A stretch of DNA of 64,000 bases. It comes from Variovorax sp. J22P240. Lineage in GTDB: Bacteria > Pseudomonadota > Gammaproteobacteria > Burkholderiales > Burkholderiaceae_C. Positions 15,701-23,508 of this stretch are shown here, piece by piece. Where the stretch lies: positions 111,389-175,388 of the forward strand of contig NZ_JASZYR010000013.1 of the NCBI RefSeq assembly GCF_030316855.1. The letters run 5' to 3'. Under the pieces are notes generated by a model. It searched no databases. It saw only the letters and a program-made list of their open reading frames with translations, and was not told the DNA's origin. Each line of letters opens with the position of its first letter. The first letter of the stretch is position 1. The translations under genes and the position numbers were made by a program.

Positions 15701-18273
15701 ACGTAGGCGGGGAATGCGCTCGATACGTCCGGCAGTTTGCCGTGCACGGCATCCAGCTTCCAGGTCCGTACGCCAGGCAGCAGCGCGCTTGACAAGACCA
15801 CACGCCCGTCACCGCCGTCGACGCTGTTCACGTAGGTGAGGCCCTCGGAGCCCAAGCTGACGCCAGCGGGGGTGAAGTCGGCGTGACCGACGACGAGCAG
15901 CATCTTCTGCGTGTCGGCTCCGAGCGCGGCGGCCTGTGCATCCAGCCGCCTGCGCAAGTCCACTGCCTGGTCGAGCACGGCCTGAGGCGGTGCGCCCCAC
16001 TCGTAGACAGTCTGCTGCGGCCCCATGTTGTGCCAGACGGCCTGGTCCTTCAGGCGCGCCATGTCGTCGTCGGCCAGCTTCTGCCAGCTGGCGGCCTTGT
16101 CGAGCCCGAGCGCAGGATCGAGCAGCGCAGCCTGCAGCTGGATGAAGCCCGGCATGCCGGCCATCATCTTGCGCGCGCCGCCGTTGTCGAACAGCGAGCC
16201 GAAGGCGACCAGCGAGTTGCCAAAAGTGTCGTCACCCGACAGCGTCTGCATGGGCGACCAAGAACCGCCGTTGGGCGTGCCCAGCATCAGCAGGCGTGCG
16301 CCGTCACGCGCCATCATGCGCTGCCAGGTATCGGGACGTTCGAGCTGCATCGTGCGCGCGACCAGCCCACCCATCGAATGCGCGATCAGCCGTACCGGCT
16401 GGCGGCTCGAGGCGCGCGCGATCAGGGCGTGATCCACCGCGTCCGCCAGGCGGCGGGCCTCGTCTTCGATGGGCCGGCGCCAGTCGAAAGCAAACGGAAT
16501 CACTTCGTGCGTGTCGGCCAGGCGATCGATCAGGTCCTCGTAAGTGCCCTCGATGGGCCCGTCGGGTTCCACCCTGGACGCGGTGGCCGGGTCCCAAGCC
16601 AGGCGCTTGAGTCCGTTCAGGAAGCGAAAGCCCAACCAGATGCGCTTGCCGTCCAGCTTCAGGTTGGATCCGAGGATGCCCGGCAGCACAAAGACGGCCG
16701 GCCGATCGACTGCCGGGACGCCGCCCTCGGCTCCGCGCGACCGGGCCACTGCCTTGGCAGCACGAACGCCGCTGGCGTCCTGGCCCGCCCACGACAGCGG
16801 GCCGATGGCCTCGAACTCGGTCGGCTGGTCGCGCATCAGCGCACTGGAGATGGCCGCTACCGTGCGGTCGTTGGCGAAATAGTTGAAGTGCGAGACCCTG
16901 GCACCCCGATCAAGCAGGAACGTCGCGCCTGCGCCGTTCGCGGTGACGCGACGCTGCCCGCCGCCATACATCGATCGCGTCTGGACGACAAGGTCGTTGT
17001 CGGTCCAATAAAAGGCGTCGGACAGCAGGGTCTTGGCCCAAGAGACGATCGAGTCGCCCTCGAGGTCTCCTGCAATCACGCGCAACTCGCCGGGAAGAGG
17101 CTCGCTGCCGGCATTGAGCCACGCGACGACCGGGCTGTCGGGCGTCATCGCCTCGAGGCCGGGCAGTTCGGTCGGGTCGGCCCGGCGGCGCGCGACTTCG
17201 GTCAGGAAGCCGAGCAGTTCCGGAGCAACCGGCACGCCGCTGAGTTCCAGCGCCCATTTGAGCACGGAGAGATACGCGTCGAGGCGGTTAGACGCCAGCA
17301 GCGTTCCCCGTGCCGGGCAGGCTGCGCGGACCACCCGTTCGACCTTCAGCCCCTTGCCTTGAACGGTCTTGACCAGCAGGTCGACGTCCTTCAGGTGCTG
17401 TGCGTGGCGCGGGTCGGCGAACAGCGCACGCTCGTCCTCGCCGAGCTTTCCGCCACACGCTCGCGCCAGCACTTCGGCGACCAGCCCGCCACGGGAGTGC
17501 GTGAGGAGATGAAGCCGGGCACCAGGCGGCAGGGCGTCGGCGAGCGTCAACGCATTGGCGATCGGGCTCGCGCCCATGGTCGGATGATCCAGCGCATACA
17601 CCCGGTCACGATAGAAGCCGAACAGATCGCGCACCACTTGCGGGTGCAGGTCCCAGAGCTTGCCGAAACTGCTGATCGTGTCCACGAAAGTGCCGTGCAC
17701 CAGGATCAGCAGCGGGCCTCCGTCGTCTGCCGCGGCGACGGCTCGCCTCTTCAGACCGCTATCCTTCAGGCGCTTCGGCAGCGCGTCGGCCGTCAGTTGG
17801 TAGAGGCCGGCGTCGACCGCGCCGTCCAGCTTCTTCGTGATCGCGGCGCTCGCGAGCGAGACGGCAGGATCTTTCGCCGGACTGAGCACCCTGAAACCGT
17901 TCAGCATCGCCTCGCCCAGCCAGCCTCGGGTCGCGCTTCGCGTGCTCGCCGCTTCCAAGCCTGGCCATCCGAGCTGACTGGACACCGTCACCTCGTCGCT
18001 TGTGGCCGCGTCGATCGCGCTGCGGGTGGCGCCGGGGGTCTGGGCGCGCAGCAGGTCTCGCGCGGCCTCGGGACTCAGCACGAGGGTGGGACCGTTCGCG
18101 ATCGCTAACTCGACGACATCCTCGCCAGGCCGCACGGTCGTTCGATGCGTCTTCGCACCGTCGCGAGTGGCGCCGACTCGGACTGATGCTCTGACCTTTT
18201 CCTGAGTTGAAGGCGCGACCGTATCGGCCTGCCCGGGAATGACGAAAGTGATGTCCGGGCGGCGACTTGCCAT
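12799..18273 (-). CDS. giant CHAT protease fused to two alpha/beta hydrolase domains
   Basis: An 1824-residue multidomain protein. About residues 190-330 are a first alpha/beta hydrolase (ILVHGTFVDTISSFGK; nucleophile elbow THSRGG, Ser260). About 560-860 are a second, LCAT-like lipase (VFVLPGILGSNLKLDGKRIW, FAFDWRRP, elbow AHSMGG, Ser633). About 1190-1500 are a CHAT caspase-like peptidase with dyad His1361 (HVAGHGS) and Cys1397 (FLNCCHLAG). The last 300 residues are helical and TPR-like. No signal peptide is seen. ATG 18273 follows GAGGAG at 6 nt; upstream codons are non-coding. CHAT proteases act in bacterial programmed death and peptide-triggered conflict systems, so this may be a protease that controls lipases, or a multi-warhead effector. 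The TIR gene follows after 67 nt. Confidence 0.85.
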   Translation of the reverse strand: MASRRPDITFVIPGQADTVAPSTQEKVRASVRVGATRDGAKTHRTTVRPGEDVVELAIANGPTLVLSPEAARDLLRAQTPGATRSAIDAATSDEVTVSSQLGWPGLEAASTRSATRGWLGEAMLNGFRVLSPAKDPAVSLASAAITKKLDGAVDAGLYQLTADALPKRLKDSGLKRRAVAAADDGGPLLILVHGTFVDTISSFGKLWDLHPQVVRDLFGFYRDRVYALDHPTMGASPIANALTLADALPPGARLHLLTHSRGGLVAEVLARACGGKLGEDERALFADPRHAQHLKDVDLLVKTVQGKGLKVERVVRAACPARGTLLASNRLDAYLSVLKWALELSGVPVAPELLGFLTEVARRRADPTELPGLEAMTPDSPVVAWLNAGSEPLPGELRVIAGDLEGDSIVSWAKTLLSDAFYWTDNDLVVQTRSMYGGGQRRVTANGAGATFLLDRGARVSHFNYFANDRTVAAISSALMRDQPTEFEAIGPLSWAGQDASGVRAAKAVARSRGAEGGVPAVDRPAVFVLPGILGSNLKLDGKRIWLGFRFLNGLKRLAWDPATASRVEPDGPIEGTYEDLIDRLADTHEVIPFAFDWRRPIEDEARRLADAVDHALIARASSRQPVRLIAHSMGGLVARTMQLERPDTWQRMMARDGARLLMLGTPNGGSWSPMQTLSGDDTFGNSLVAFGSLFDNGGARKMMAGMPGFIQLQAALLDPALGLDKAASWQKLADDDMARLKDQAVWHNMGPQQTVYEWGAPPQAVLDQAVDLRRRLDAQAAALGADTQKMLLVVGHADFTPAGVSLGSEGLTYVNSVDGGDGRVVLSSALLPGVRTWKLDAVHGKLPDVSSAFPAYVELLTTGETRLLEMLDPATRGSAQAATASTAASLVRSRPSRGLQSSRPPSSASDLFGLAGKDGEHEPRGPRPGSSLQVSVYNGDLKFVREPLMLGHYRSIKLTGTEAVVDGLVNKSMSRSLDAGLYPDPPGSHQIFGNSRDDPDEFDMARPKAAVVAGLGEEGKLRAVDLVRTVRQAVLAYAQRVAEQDPETTQFEMAVTLMGSGGTGISAGMAAQQIAQGALEANLRLQDSRWPSLGHLRFVELYLERAGDAWRALQLQEAAAPNRLKLVGMVQIGPGALRRSLDSSYRGAAYDFISALASQAKGEPPCIAYTLDTKRARTEVRAQHAQSSLLRELVQKASNDANQDPQIGRTLFNLLIPVEMEPFLAGTGEMVIEVNPGTAVIPWELLDTNPDAQSGDKRPWSIRCKLLRKLRLEDFRGAVTDASVEDSVLVIGEPKCDPQFYPPLPGARAEAKAVAARLADPVTGLGSERVRALLSGQDNAKAIINALFERPYRIVHVAGHGSQKGGVVLSGTDTYLGADEVRSMRTVPELVFLNCCHLAGRDAATVLEPYDRAKFAANIAEELIRVGVRCVIAAGWAVEDGPAEKFATTFYAALLGGARFIEAVSEARTAAWRENPRGNTWAAYQCYGDPEWAWRRQAADGQKPTSSIGDPFASVASPISLQLALENLAIGSEYDTTRRQSQLDKVRYLESRFAAMWGGMGAIAEVFGLAYASVSEVDKAIEWYRVAVDAADGSASFKVAEQLGNLLARRAEGASDPDLAAVDFSEGIERLERVVALKSTAERQSLLGSAQKRLSMAASRAKRTAEAREALAAAIVHYREAEEIILKSGGDNLFYPAMNRIACELRHAFLEKAPLTLDRERVNEVRKSLQKAAMQAPDFWSVVGLTELGLIETVAAGKLAANATSLIGKFSEHKARVPSTSKWDSVYKETLFILEPYLAEAAPIERRAAEEVLKTLKTMTTPR

Positions 18274-18494
18274 GATTGCTCCTCGTGTTGTTATTTCGAG
18301 TGTGCAACCTCCATCCTCGGAGGTGATGCGCTTGGCCGACTCTCTTCTCGATTCCAAGGCTGGCGCTGCAGAAGGTGTTATCCCACATCACGTCGCGCGA
18401 TGCATCCCTAAATTGGACTACGCCGAAAGTCCGACCTGGCGCGCAGGGATGACAGTGGGTACCAGGTTCGAAACCGACCGAGGCGTGCCGACCC

Positions 18495-19655
18495 TCAGTT
18501 GCCTGGATTCTTGGGCTGCATCCCATCCGTGAGGCGAAACGTCATCGATGGGGCATCGCGCTGCTGCGCATAGAGTTTCATCGGAGCTTGGCTGACATGC
18601 GAGGCCAACTCGCTTGCCGCCACGAGGGACTCCCTCGTGAGTCTGTCATAGAACGTCTCGACCCAACTCGCCATCGCCTTTGCGCTTACCATGTCGCGCG
18701 CCGCAATGACATTGGTCACTGGCAGAAGTTCCGTAGCGAGCACCAGCGAAGCGGAACCGCCAAGAACCACAAGACGCGTCCTTGACCTCTTCAGCAACGC
18801 GACCAAGACATCCACCGCTACGAGATCGACGTCTTCGGAGCTGCTTCTGCCGAGCGGGAGCTCCACGGGACTGAAGTACAGATCCCCGCCTCTTGGGCAA
18901 ACAAAGGCGGCAATATGAATGATGTCGACCTGATCATCCAGCAGGATTCTCTTGAAGTCGGCGGAGTTGGAGACGACATTGTGGCGAATGTCCTTCGGAA
19001 ACGCATCAAGGACTATCTGCAACTGGTTTGCGTAGCCGAGCTCTCTGAACTGCGAACTGGTCACGCACAGCACGTGCGGGTCCTTGATCAATTCTGGCTC
19101 CAGACTGCTCGACTCCTTGTCCTCAGACACGTCGCCAGGTTGCTCCTTTCTCATCAATTCGGAGAACTGATCTTCTTTCTTCCTGAATTCCTCCGCGTAT
19201 CCCTCGTAGTCCACCACTGGAACCGACGACTTGAGGAGACTCGCAATGAGGATGTACAGCTTGCGTATCGTGTCCGGGTCAGTGATAACGCCACCCTCAC
19301 TTTCGCTCAACGGGACCGGAAGCTGATTCGGAACCAGGCCGCTGTGACATAGCGGAATGATCGGGACCTCTCGGACTCCCGCTGCGCCCGCTTCGTAATT
19401 GATCCATGGACGACGAACGGAATAGTGGCTGCATATGATGAGGTGGAGGTCCGAGGCTTTGAGCGCTTCGATGACCTCCGAAAGCCAGCGGGTTCCGGCC
19501 GGAACACTTGTGGTGTCCGATGCAAGAAACACCTCGACCAATCCAATGAAATCTCGGCGCAAGCACTCCTTCAAGATGTCAGCGAATCGTGCTTCGACGC
19601 TCCGATAACTGAGGAATACGTTCAGTCTGGCGATGCCTCCATTCGGTGCGTTCAT
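18495..19655 (-). CDS. TIR protein with degenerate CHAT-like C-terminal domain
   Basis: A 386-residue protein. The N-terminal 140 residues are a TIR domain (LNVFLSYRSVEARFADILKE, LHLIICSHYSVRRPW, INYEAGAAG with the candidate catalytic Glu). A charged linker (about 165-205) follows. Residues 210-370 look like a CHAT/caspase fold (HVLCVTSSQFRELGYANQLQ, VDIIHIAAFVCPRGGDLYFS, RTRLVVLGGSASLVLATELL). The motif positions that hold catalytic His-Gly and Cys in active CHAT proteins read AAF and GGSAS here, so this domain is probably a pseudoprotease used for binding. GAGG lies upstream of the ATG. It is 77 nt downstream of the GH108 gene and 221 nt upstream of the giant CHAT gene. Base composition is less GC-rich than in its neighbours. 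Confidence 0.75.
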   Translation of the reverse strand: MNAPNGGIARLNVFLSYRSVEARFADILKECLRRDFIGLVEVFLASDTTSVPAGTRWLSEVIEALKASDLHLIICSHYSVRRPWINYEAGAAGVREVPIIPLCHSGLVPNQLPVPLSESEGGVITDPDTIRKLYILIASLLKSSVPVVDYEGYAEEFRKKEDQFSELMRKEQPGDVSEDKESSSLEPELIKDPHVLCVTSSQFRELGYANQLQIVLDAFPKDIRHNVVSNSADFKRILLDDQVDIIHIAAFVCPRGGDLYFSPVELPLGRSSSEDVDLVAVDVLVALLKRSRTRLVVLGGSASLVLATELLPVTNVIAARDMVSAKAMASWVETFYDRLTRESLVAASELASHVSQAPMKLYAQQRDAPSMTFRLTDGMQPKNPGN

Positions 19656-19732
19656 TGTTCAATCCTCAGTGCAGGAATGCGAACGGTACGCTGCACCGCT
19701 CGATTGCTTCAACGACGCGGCATTCCCCGGGT

Positions 19733-20674
19733 TCAGGCAAGGCGGAATTCATTCGCCCGATTCAACCATCCGCGCAGGAAGACGCCCTGGCTGGCGTCGC
19801 GGGCGACGATCTGCTCGAACAGCGCCACGCGTCGGTCCACCAGCAGATTGACCATGCGCGAATCAAATTCCGTCACCATCTTCTGAGCGCAGTCGATCGT
19901 CTCGGCGTCGATGCCGCCGTCGATCGAACAAGGGTGGCCATTGTCGGTCAGCAGTTGCTGCAGCAGCTTCACCGCCGTCCCCGGGCCGTGGTTGATACAC
20001 ATATCGAACATCAGCGGCTGGATCTGGGCCGGCAACAGGTCGATCTTGGGCCGCCTGAAGTAGGTCGCCGCGTAGATCTCCCGCGCTTCTTCGATCGACA
20101 GCGAGCGCACGTCGTCCACCGATACTGCGGCCCCGCGCCATGCCGCCAGCGTGCGCTGCGTCACGCCGAAGTTGGTCGCACCACCTCGGTCGTTGACGTG
20201 ATTCACGAAGCCGCCTTCGCGGCGCAGGATCGCATCGATCATCTGCGCGACATCGAGCGCCGCCTGCTCGCCGCCTCGCGCGATCTCGCGAAGTGGCGGG
20301 ACAATCGGCTCGGCGGCCGTCGGAAAGGTGGCCTGGTTCGTGGCCTGCATTCCAGGCAACGCGGTGGCGGGCTCTCCGCCGAGCAGCGCGTCGAGGCCGC
20401 GCGCCACGGGCAGCAGCGACCCCAGCGCGTTGTTGACGCGCTCAAGGAAATGCGATGCCGGGTCGGGCCGTATGCCGGCGACCACGGCCTGCAATTTGGC
20501 GACTGCATCGTCGAGGCGGCGTGACGCAAGCACAAAATCGCGCGTCGCCTCGGCCATCTCGGCTTGGTCAAGAGCCGCCATCGAGGCCTTAGTCTTGATC
20601 CATTCGGGACTATTGACCGCAACGAAGTTCAGCGAATGGTCGAGTTGCTGGATGGCATCGGTGTATTTGGACAC
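19733..20674 (-). CDS. GH108-family muramidase with N-terminal helical extension
   Basis: A 313-residue protein. Residues about 140-310 are a glycoside hydrolase 108 domain that cleaves peptidoglycan: ILRREGGFVNHVNDRGGATN contains the catalytic Glu153 (EGG motif), followed by FGVTQRTLAAWRG, IYAATYFRRPKIDLLPA and MFDMCINHGPGTAVKLLQQL. The first 135 residues are helical and of unknown role. GTG start after AGGAG at 8 nt. No signal peptide is visible, so it needs a holin, lysis or an injection particle to reach the wall. It lies 23 nt after the lipoprotein gene. Such muramidases occur with phage tails and eCIS; here it could release particles by lysis or be an effector. Confidence 0.85.
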   Translation of the reverse strand: MSKYTDAIQQLDHSLNFVAVNSPEWIKTKASMAALDQAEMAEATRDFVLASRRLDDAVAKLQAVVAGIRPDPASHFLERVNNALGSLLPVARGLDALLGGEPATALPGMQATNQATFPTAAEPIVPPLREIARGGEQAALDVAQMIDAILRREGGFVNHVNDRGGATNFGVTQRTLAAWRGAAVSVDDVRSLSIEEAREIYAATYFRRPKIDLLPAQIQPLMFDMCINHGPGTAVKLLQQLLTDNGHPCSIDGGIDAETIDCAQKMVTEFDSRMVNLLVDRRVALFEQIVARDASQGVFLRGWLNRANEFRLA

Positions 20675-20697
20675 AGCAGAATCTCCTGGGAGGGCGA

Positions 20698-21786
20698 CTA
20701 GCGGGCCGGTACCACCGGCGCCTGGTTGCGATACACGGCGATGGCATCGCGCAAACTGAACGCGGCGCCGAAGAACTGTGCGGTCTCCACTTGCAGGGGC
20801 ACCGGTGCGCTCAGGCTGGCTGACAACGCCTTCAGACTGGCATTGGTATGCCGCAGCGCCGCCACATAGCGCACGAGCAGTGCGTGGTACGCGTTCTGAC
20901 GCAGAGCGACGTCGGCATACTTCTGTGCACTCTCACGGATCGACTGCGCGAAGAGGTCGGCTTCGCCCCATGTCGCGGCGTCGAGCGGAGGCTTGCCCGC
21001 GCCGAACTTGAAGGGGACCGGCATCTTCTCCCGTGTCTGGGTCTTGCGCCCGATTTCGTCGAGTTCGGCCTGCAGTCGCGCCGCATCGCCGACGATCGCG
21101 GCGTCCTTGGGCGGTCCGTGGCGCGCCAGGAAGGCCCCGAATCGCTCCGCCACCGAACGGATCGCATCGCGCTGCTTGCGCTGCGCCTGACTTGCTCGCA
21201 CCACGCTGGCCCTGTACATGGCAGTGGCCTGGTTCTCCAACTCCTTTAGCAGGACGGCGACCGGCTCGCGCCCCTGTTCGACCGCCAGTTCCAGTTGCTT
21301 GCGATTGGTGGCGTCCTGAGCCATCTTGATGACACTGGCGCCGATGCCTGCGAATGGCGCAAAAGCCGGAACAGACGCTCCGAACAGCGAACCCAGGCTT
21401 TGCAATGCGCCTCCGAAGCCCGTGATCTGCGTGCGCACCTCGGCTTCGGAACGGCCCTCGGCCAGCGCAACCAGAGCCGCGTTATAGGCACGCAGCACCC
21501 CTAGCGCACGGCGCGAACTGGCGATGGACTTGGCGGGCTCGGTCGTTGGCGTCTCGTCGTCTCCAGGAAGCTTTAGCTCGTCGGGGAAGTCCTGCGTTGG
21601 CGTATCGGGCGCGGCGTTCGCGTCCGGCTTGCTCGTGTTCGCATAGTCGGTCAGTAGCTCGTCTGCACTCGTGCGCACCTGGTCCATTGCTTGAACGTAG
21701 GTATCGAGCGACTGCCGCTGCTGTGGCGTCACGCCACAGCCACAGAGAAGACCCAGCAGCACGGCGGTGAGTAGGCAGCGAATCAT
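20698..21786 (-). CDS. predicted lipoprotein, function unknown
   Basis: A 362-residue protein with a type II signal peptide: MIRCLLTAVLLGLLCGC, with lipobox L-C-G-Cys17 and a short charged start. The mature part is mostly helical (VLLKELENQATAMYRASVVR, DAIRSVAERFGAFLARHGPP) and ends in a helix near LRDAIAVYRNQAPVV. I do not recognise the family. It is expected in the periplasmic leaflet of the inner or outer membrane. It is co-directional with the GH108 gene, so it may regulate or localise the muramidase in the manner of a spanin or envelope chaperone. It is divergent from the metallophosphoesterase gene across 234 nt that should hold promoters for both; no clear consensus could be assigned there. 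Confidence 0.7.
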   Translation of the reverse strand: MIRCLLTAVLLGLLCGCGVTPQQRQSLDTYVQAMDQVRTSADELLTDYANTSKPDANAAPDTPTQDFPDELKLPGDDETPTTEPAKSIASSRRALGVLRAYNAALVALAEGRSEAEVRTQITGFGGALQSLGSLFGASVPAFAPFAGIGASVIKMAQDATNRKQLELAVEQGREPVAVLLKELENQATAMYRASVVRASQAQRKQRDAIRSVAERFGAFLARHGPPKDAAIVGDAARLQAELDEIGRKTQTREKMPVPFKFGAGKPPLDAATWGEADLFAQSIRESAQKYADVALRQNAYHALLVRYVAALRHTNASLKALSASLSAPVPLQVETAQFFGAAFSLRDAIAVYRNQAPVVPAR

Positions 21787-22020
21787 CGTGGCGTTCCTCA
21801 GAATTTCCCGGCGAATATCGCGCCGCCGCGCCGCCCGCACATCCCCACGAATGTTGATTCGCGCAGCCGCCATCGGCGGATGATCCACACCTGAGCTATG
21901 TATTGCCCGCGCGTCACGTGAGCGGAGACTGCGCTCCTTGGACGATTGACAAGCGCACTGCAGATTCACGATCATCCCGAAGCGCCTCGTCCGGGCGCGG
22001 CTGGAAACCAGGAGCACCCC

Positions 22021-23508
22021 ATGAGTCTCGGCGACATGGCGCGTTACGACGTGGTTCACGTCATCTCTGACTTGCACATGGGTGGCAAGCAGGGCTTCCA
22101 GATCCTGCGCGAGACCACACGTCTCGGCAACTATGTCCGCCGTCTGGCAAGCCACTCGCCGGATGCCAATGTGGCGCTGGTGCTGAACGGCGATGTGTTC
22201 GACACGCTGGCCGAGGACACAGGCGGCTATGTTGCGATCGAGCAGGCCGCCACGACGGTGGGCCGCATCATGGACGACCCGTCGTTCAAGGAAATCTGGG
22301 ATGCGCTCGCGGCGTTCGTCCAGACGAGCCGCCGCCATCTGATTGTGGTGATCGGCAACCACGACATCGAGATCGCGTTCCCGCCGGTCCAGCGACTCGT
22401 CATCGAGCGCCTCGCAGGCGACGACCCCGCCGCGCGCGGCCGCATCGAGTTCTCCATCATGGGCGCCGGCTACACCTGCATGGTCGGCAGCTCCCGGGTC
22501 TACTGCGTGCATGGCAACGAGGTCGACCCGTGGAACTACAACCGCTACGAAGATCTCGCGCGTGTCGCCCGCCGGCTGAATGCCGGCCAGACGTTCGACC
22601 CCACCGAGTGGCGGCCGAACGCCGGCACGAAGATGGTGAAGGAGGTGATGAACAACGTGAAGCGCCGCTATGCCTGGATCGATCTCCTCAAGCCTGAGAC
22701 CAGCGCTGCGCTCGGCACGCTGATGGCGATCGATCCGAGCCAGGTGAAGAAGCTTGGCGAACTGGTGGGAATCATTGGCGAGAAGCGCACCGGCACTGCG
22801 GAATTTGCAGGGCGCCTCTCGGCCGAGGGCTTTGCCGAGCCGGCCGGTGTACCGCCCGCTGAAGCGCTCGAGAAGCTGCTGGGGGCCAACCTTCGCAATG
22901 CCAGCGCGGCACAGCCGGCCGCCACCGACATGCTGCTCGCGTCCGAGGCCAGCCTCGACGGATCCGCCCACGCGGCCTCGCCCGAAGGCACGCTTGGAAC
23001 GGGCCAGTTGATCGTCGACCGTCTCACCGGCTGGCTCCGCAACATCGAGCCGGACGAGGCGCTGCGCCGTGCATTGCTCGATTGGCTGCGCGGAGACACC
23101 ACCTTCGCCTTCGACAATCGCGACGAGACCTGTACCGAAGTCATGAAGAGCGTTGGTCCGGCGGTGGACATCGTGATCACCGGCCACACCCATCTCGCAC
23201 GCGCCATCGACCTCGGCGGCGGCCGTCTTTATTTCAACAGTGGCACCTGGATCCGCCTGATGCAATTCACTGAAGCGATGCTGAAGGACAGCACGACCTT
23301 CAGGCCGATCTACGCGATGCTGAACGACGGCAAGATGGCAACGATCGACGCAGCCACCTTTGCCGGCCGGCCGCTCCTGCTCGACCGTACCAGCGAGATC
23401 GAGGTGGCCCTGGATGCCGATGAGGGCGTGAGCGGGCGGCTCAACTGGATACTCGGCGACGGCAAGGGTGCGCCGGCCACCGAAATCCAACTGCAGGGGC
23501 GCCGCTGA
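22021..23508 (+). CDS. calcineurin-like metallophosphoesterase
   Basis: A 495-residue two-metal phosphoesterase. The metal ligands are visible in order: D17 and H19 (SDLHMGG), D58 (NGDVFD), N113-H114-D115 (GNHD), H164 (VHGNEVDP) and H389/H391 (GHTH). Between about residues 190 and 350 there is an unusual insert containing a stretch rich in Ala (PPAEALEKLLGANLRNAS). The substrate is unknown; the family includes nucleotide and cyclic nucleotide phosphodiesterases. ATG 22021 follows AGGAG at 7 nt; a TTG further upstream is unlikely. Its stop overlaps the start of the CHAT gene by one base, so the two proteins are probably made in fixed ratio and may act together. Confidence 0.88.
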   Translation: MSLGDMARYDVVHVISDLHMGGKQGFQILRETTRLGNYVRRLASHSPDANVALVLNGDVFDTLAEDTGGYVAIEQAATTVGRIMDDPSFKEIWDALAAFVQTSRRHLIVVIGNHDIEIAFPPVQRLVIERLAGDDPAARGRIEFSIMGAGYTCMVGSSRVYCVHGNEVDPWNYNRYEDLARVARRLNAGQTFDPTEWRPNAGTKMVKEVMNNVKRRYAWIDLLKPETSAALGTLMAIDPSQVKKLGELVGIIGEKRTGTAEFAGRLSAEGFAEPAGVPPAEALEKLLGANLRNASAAQPAATDMLLASEASLDGSAHAASPEGTLGTGQLIVDRLTGWLRNIEPDEALRRALLDWLRGDTTFAFDNRDETCTEVMKSVGPAVDIVITGHTHLARAIDLGGGRLYFNSGTWIRLMQFTEAMLKDSTTFRPIYAMLNDGKMATIDAATFAGRPLLLDRTSEIEVALDADEGVSGRLNWILGDGKGAPATEIQLQGRR

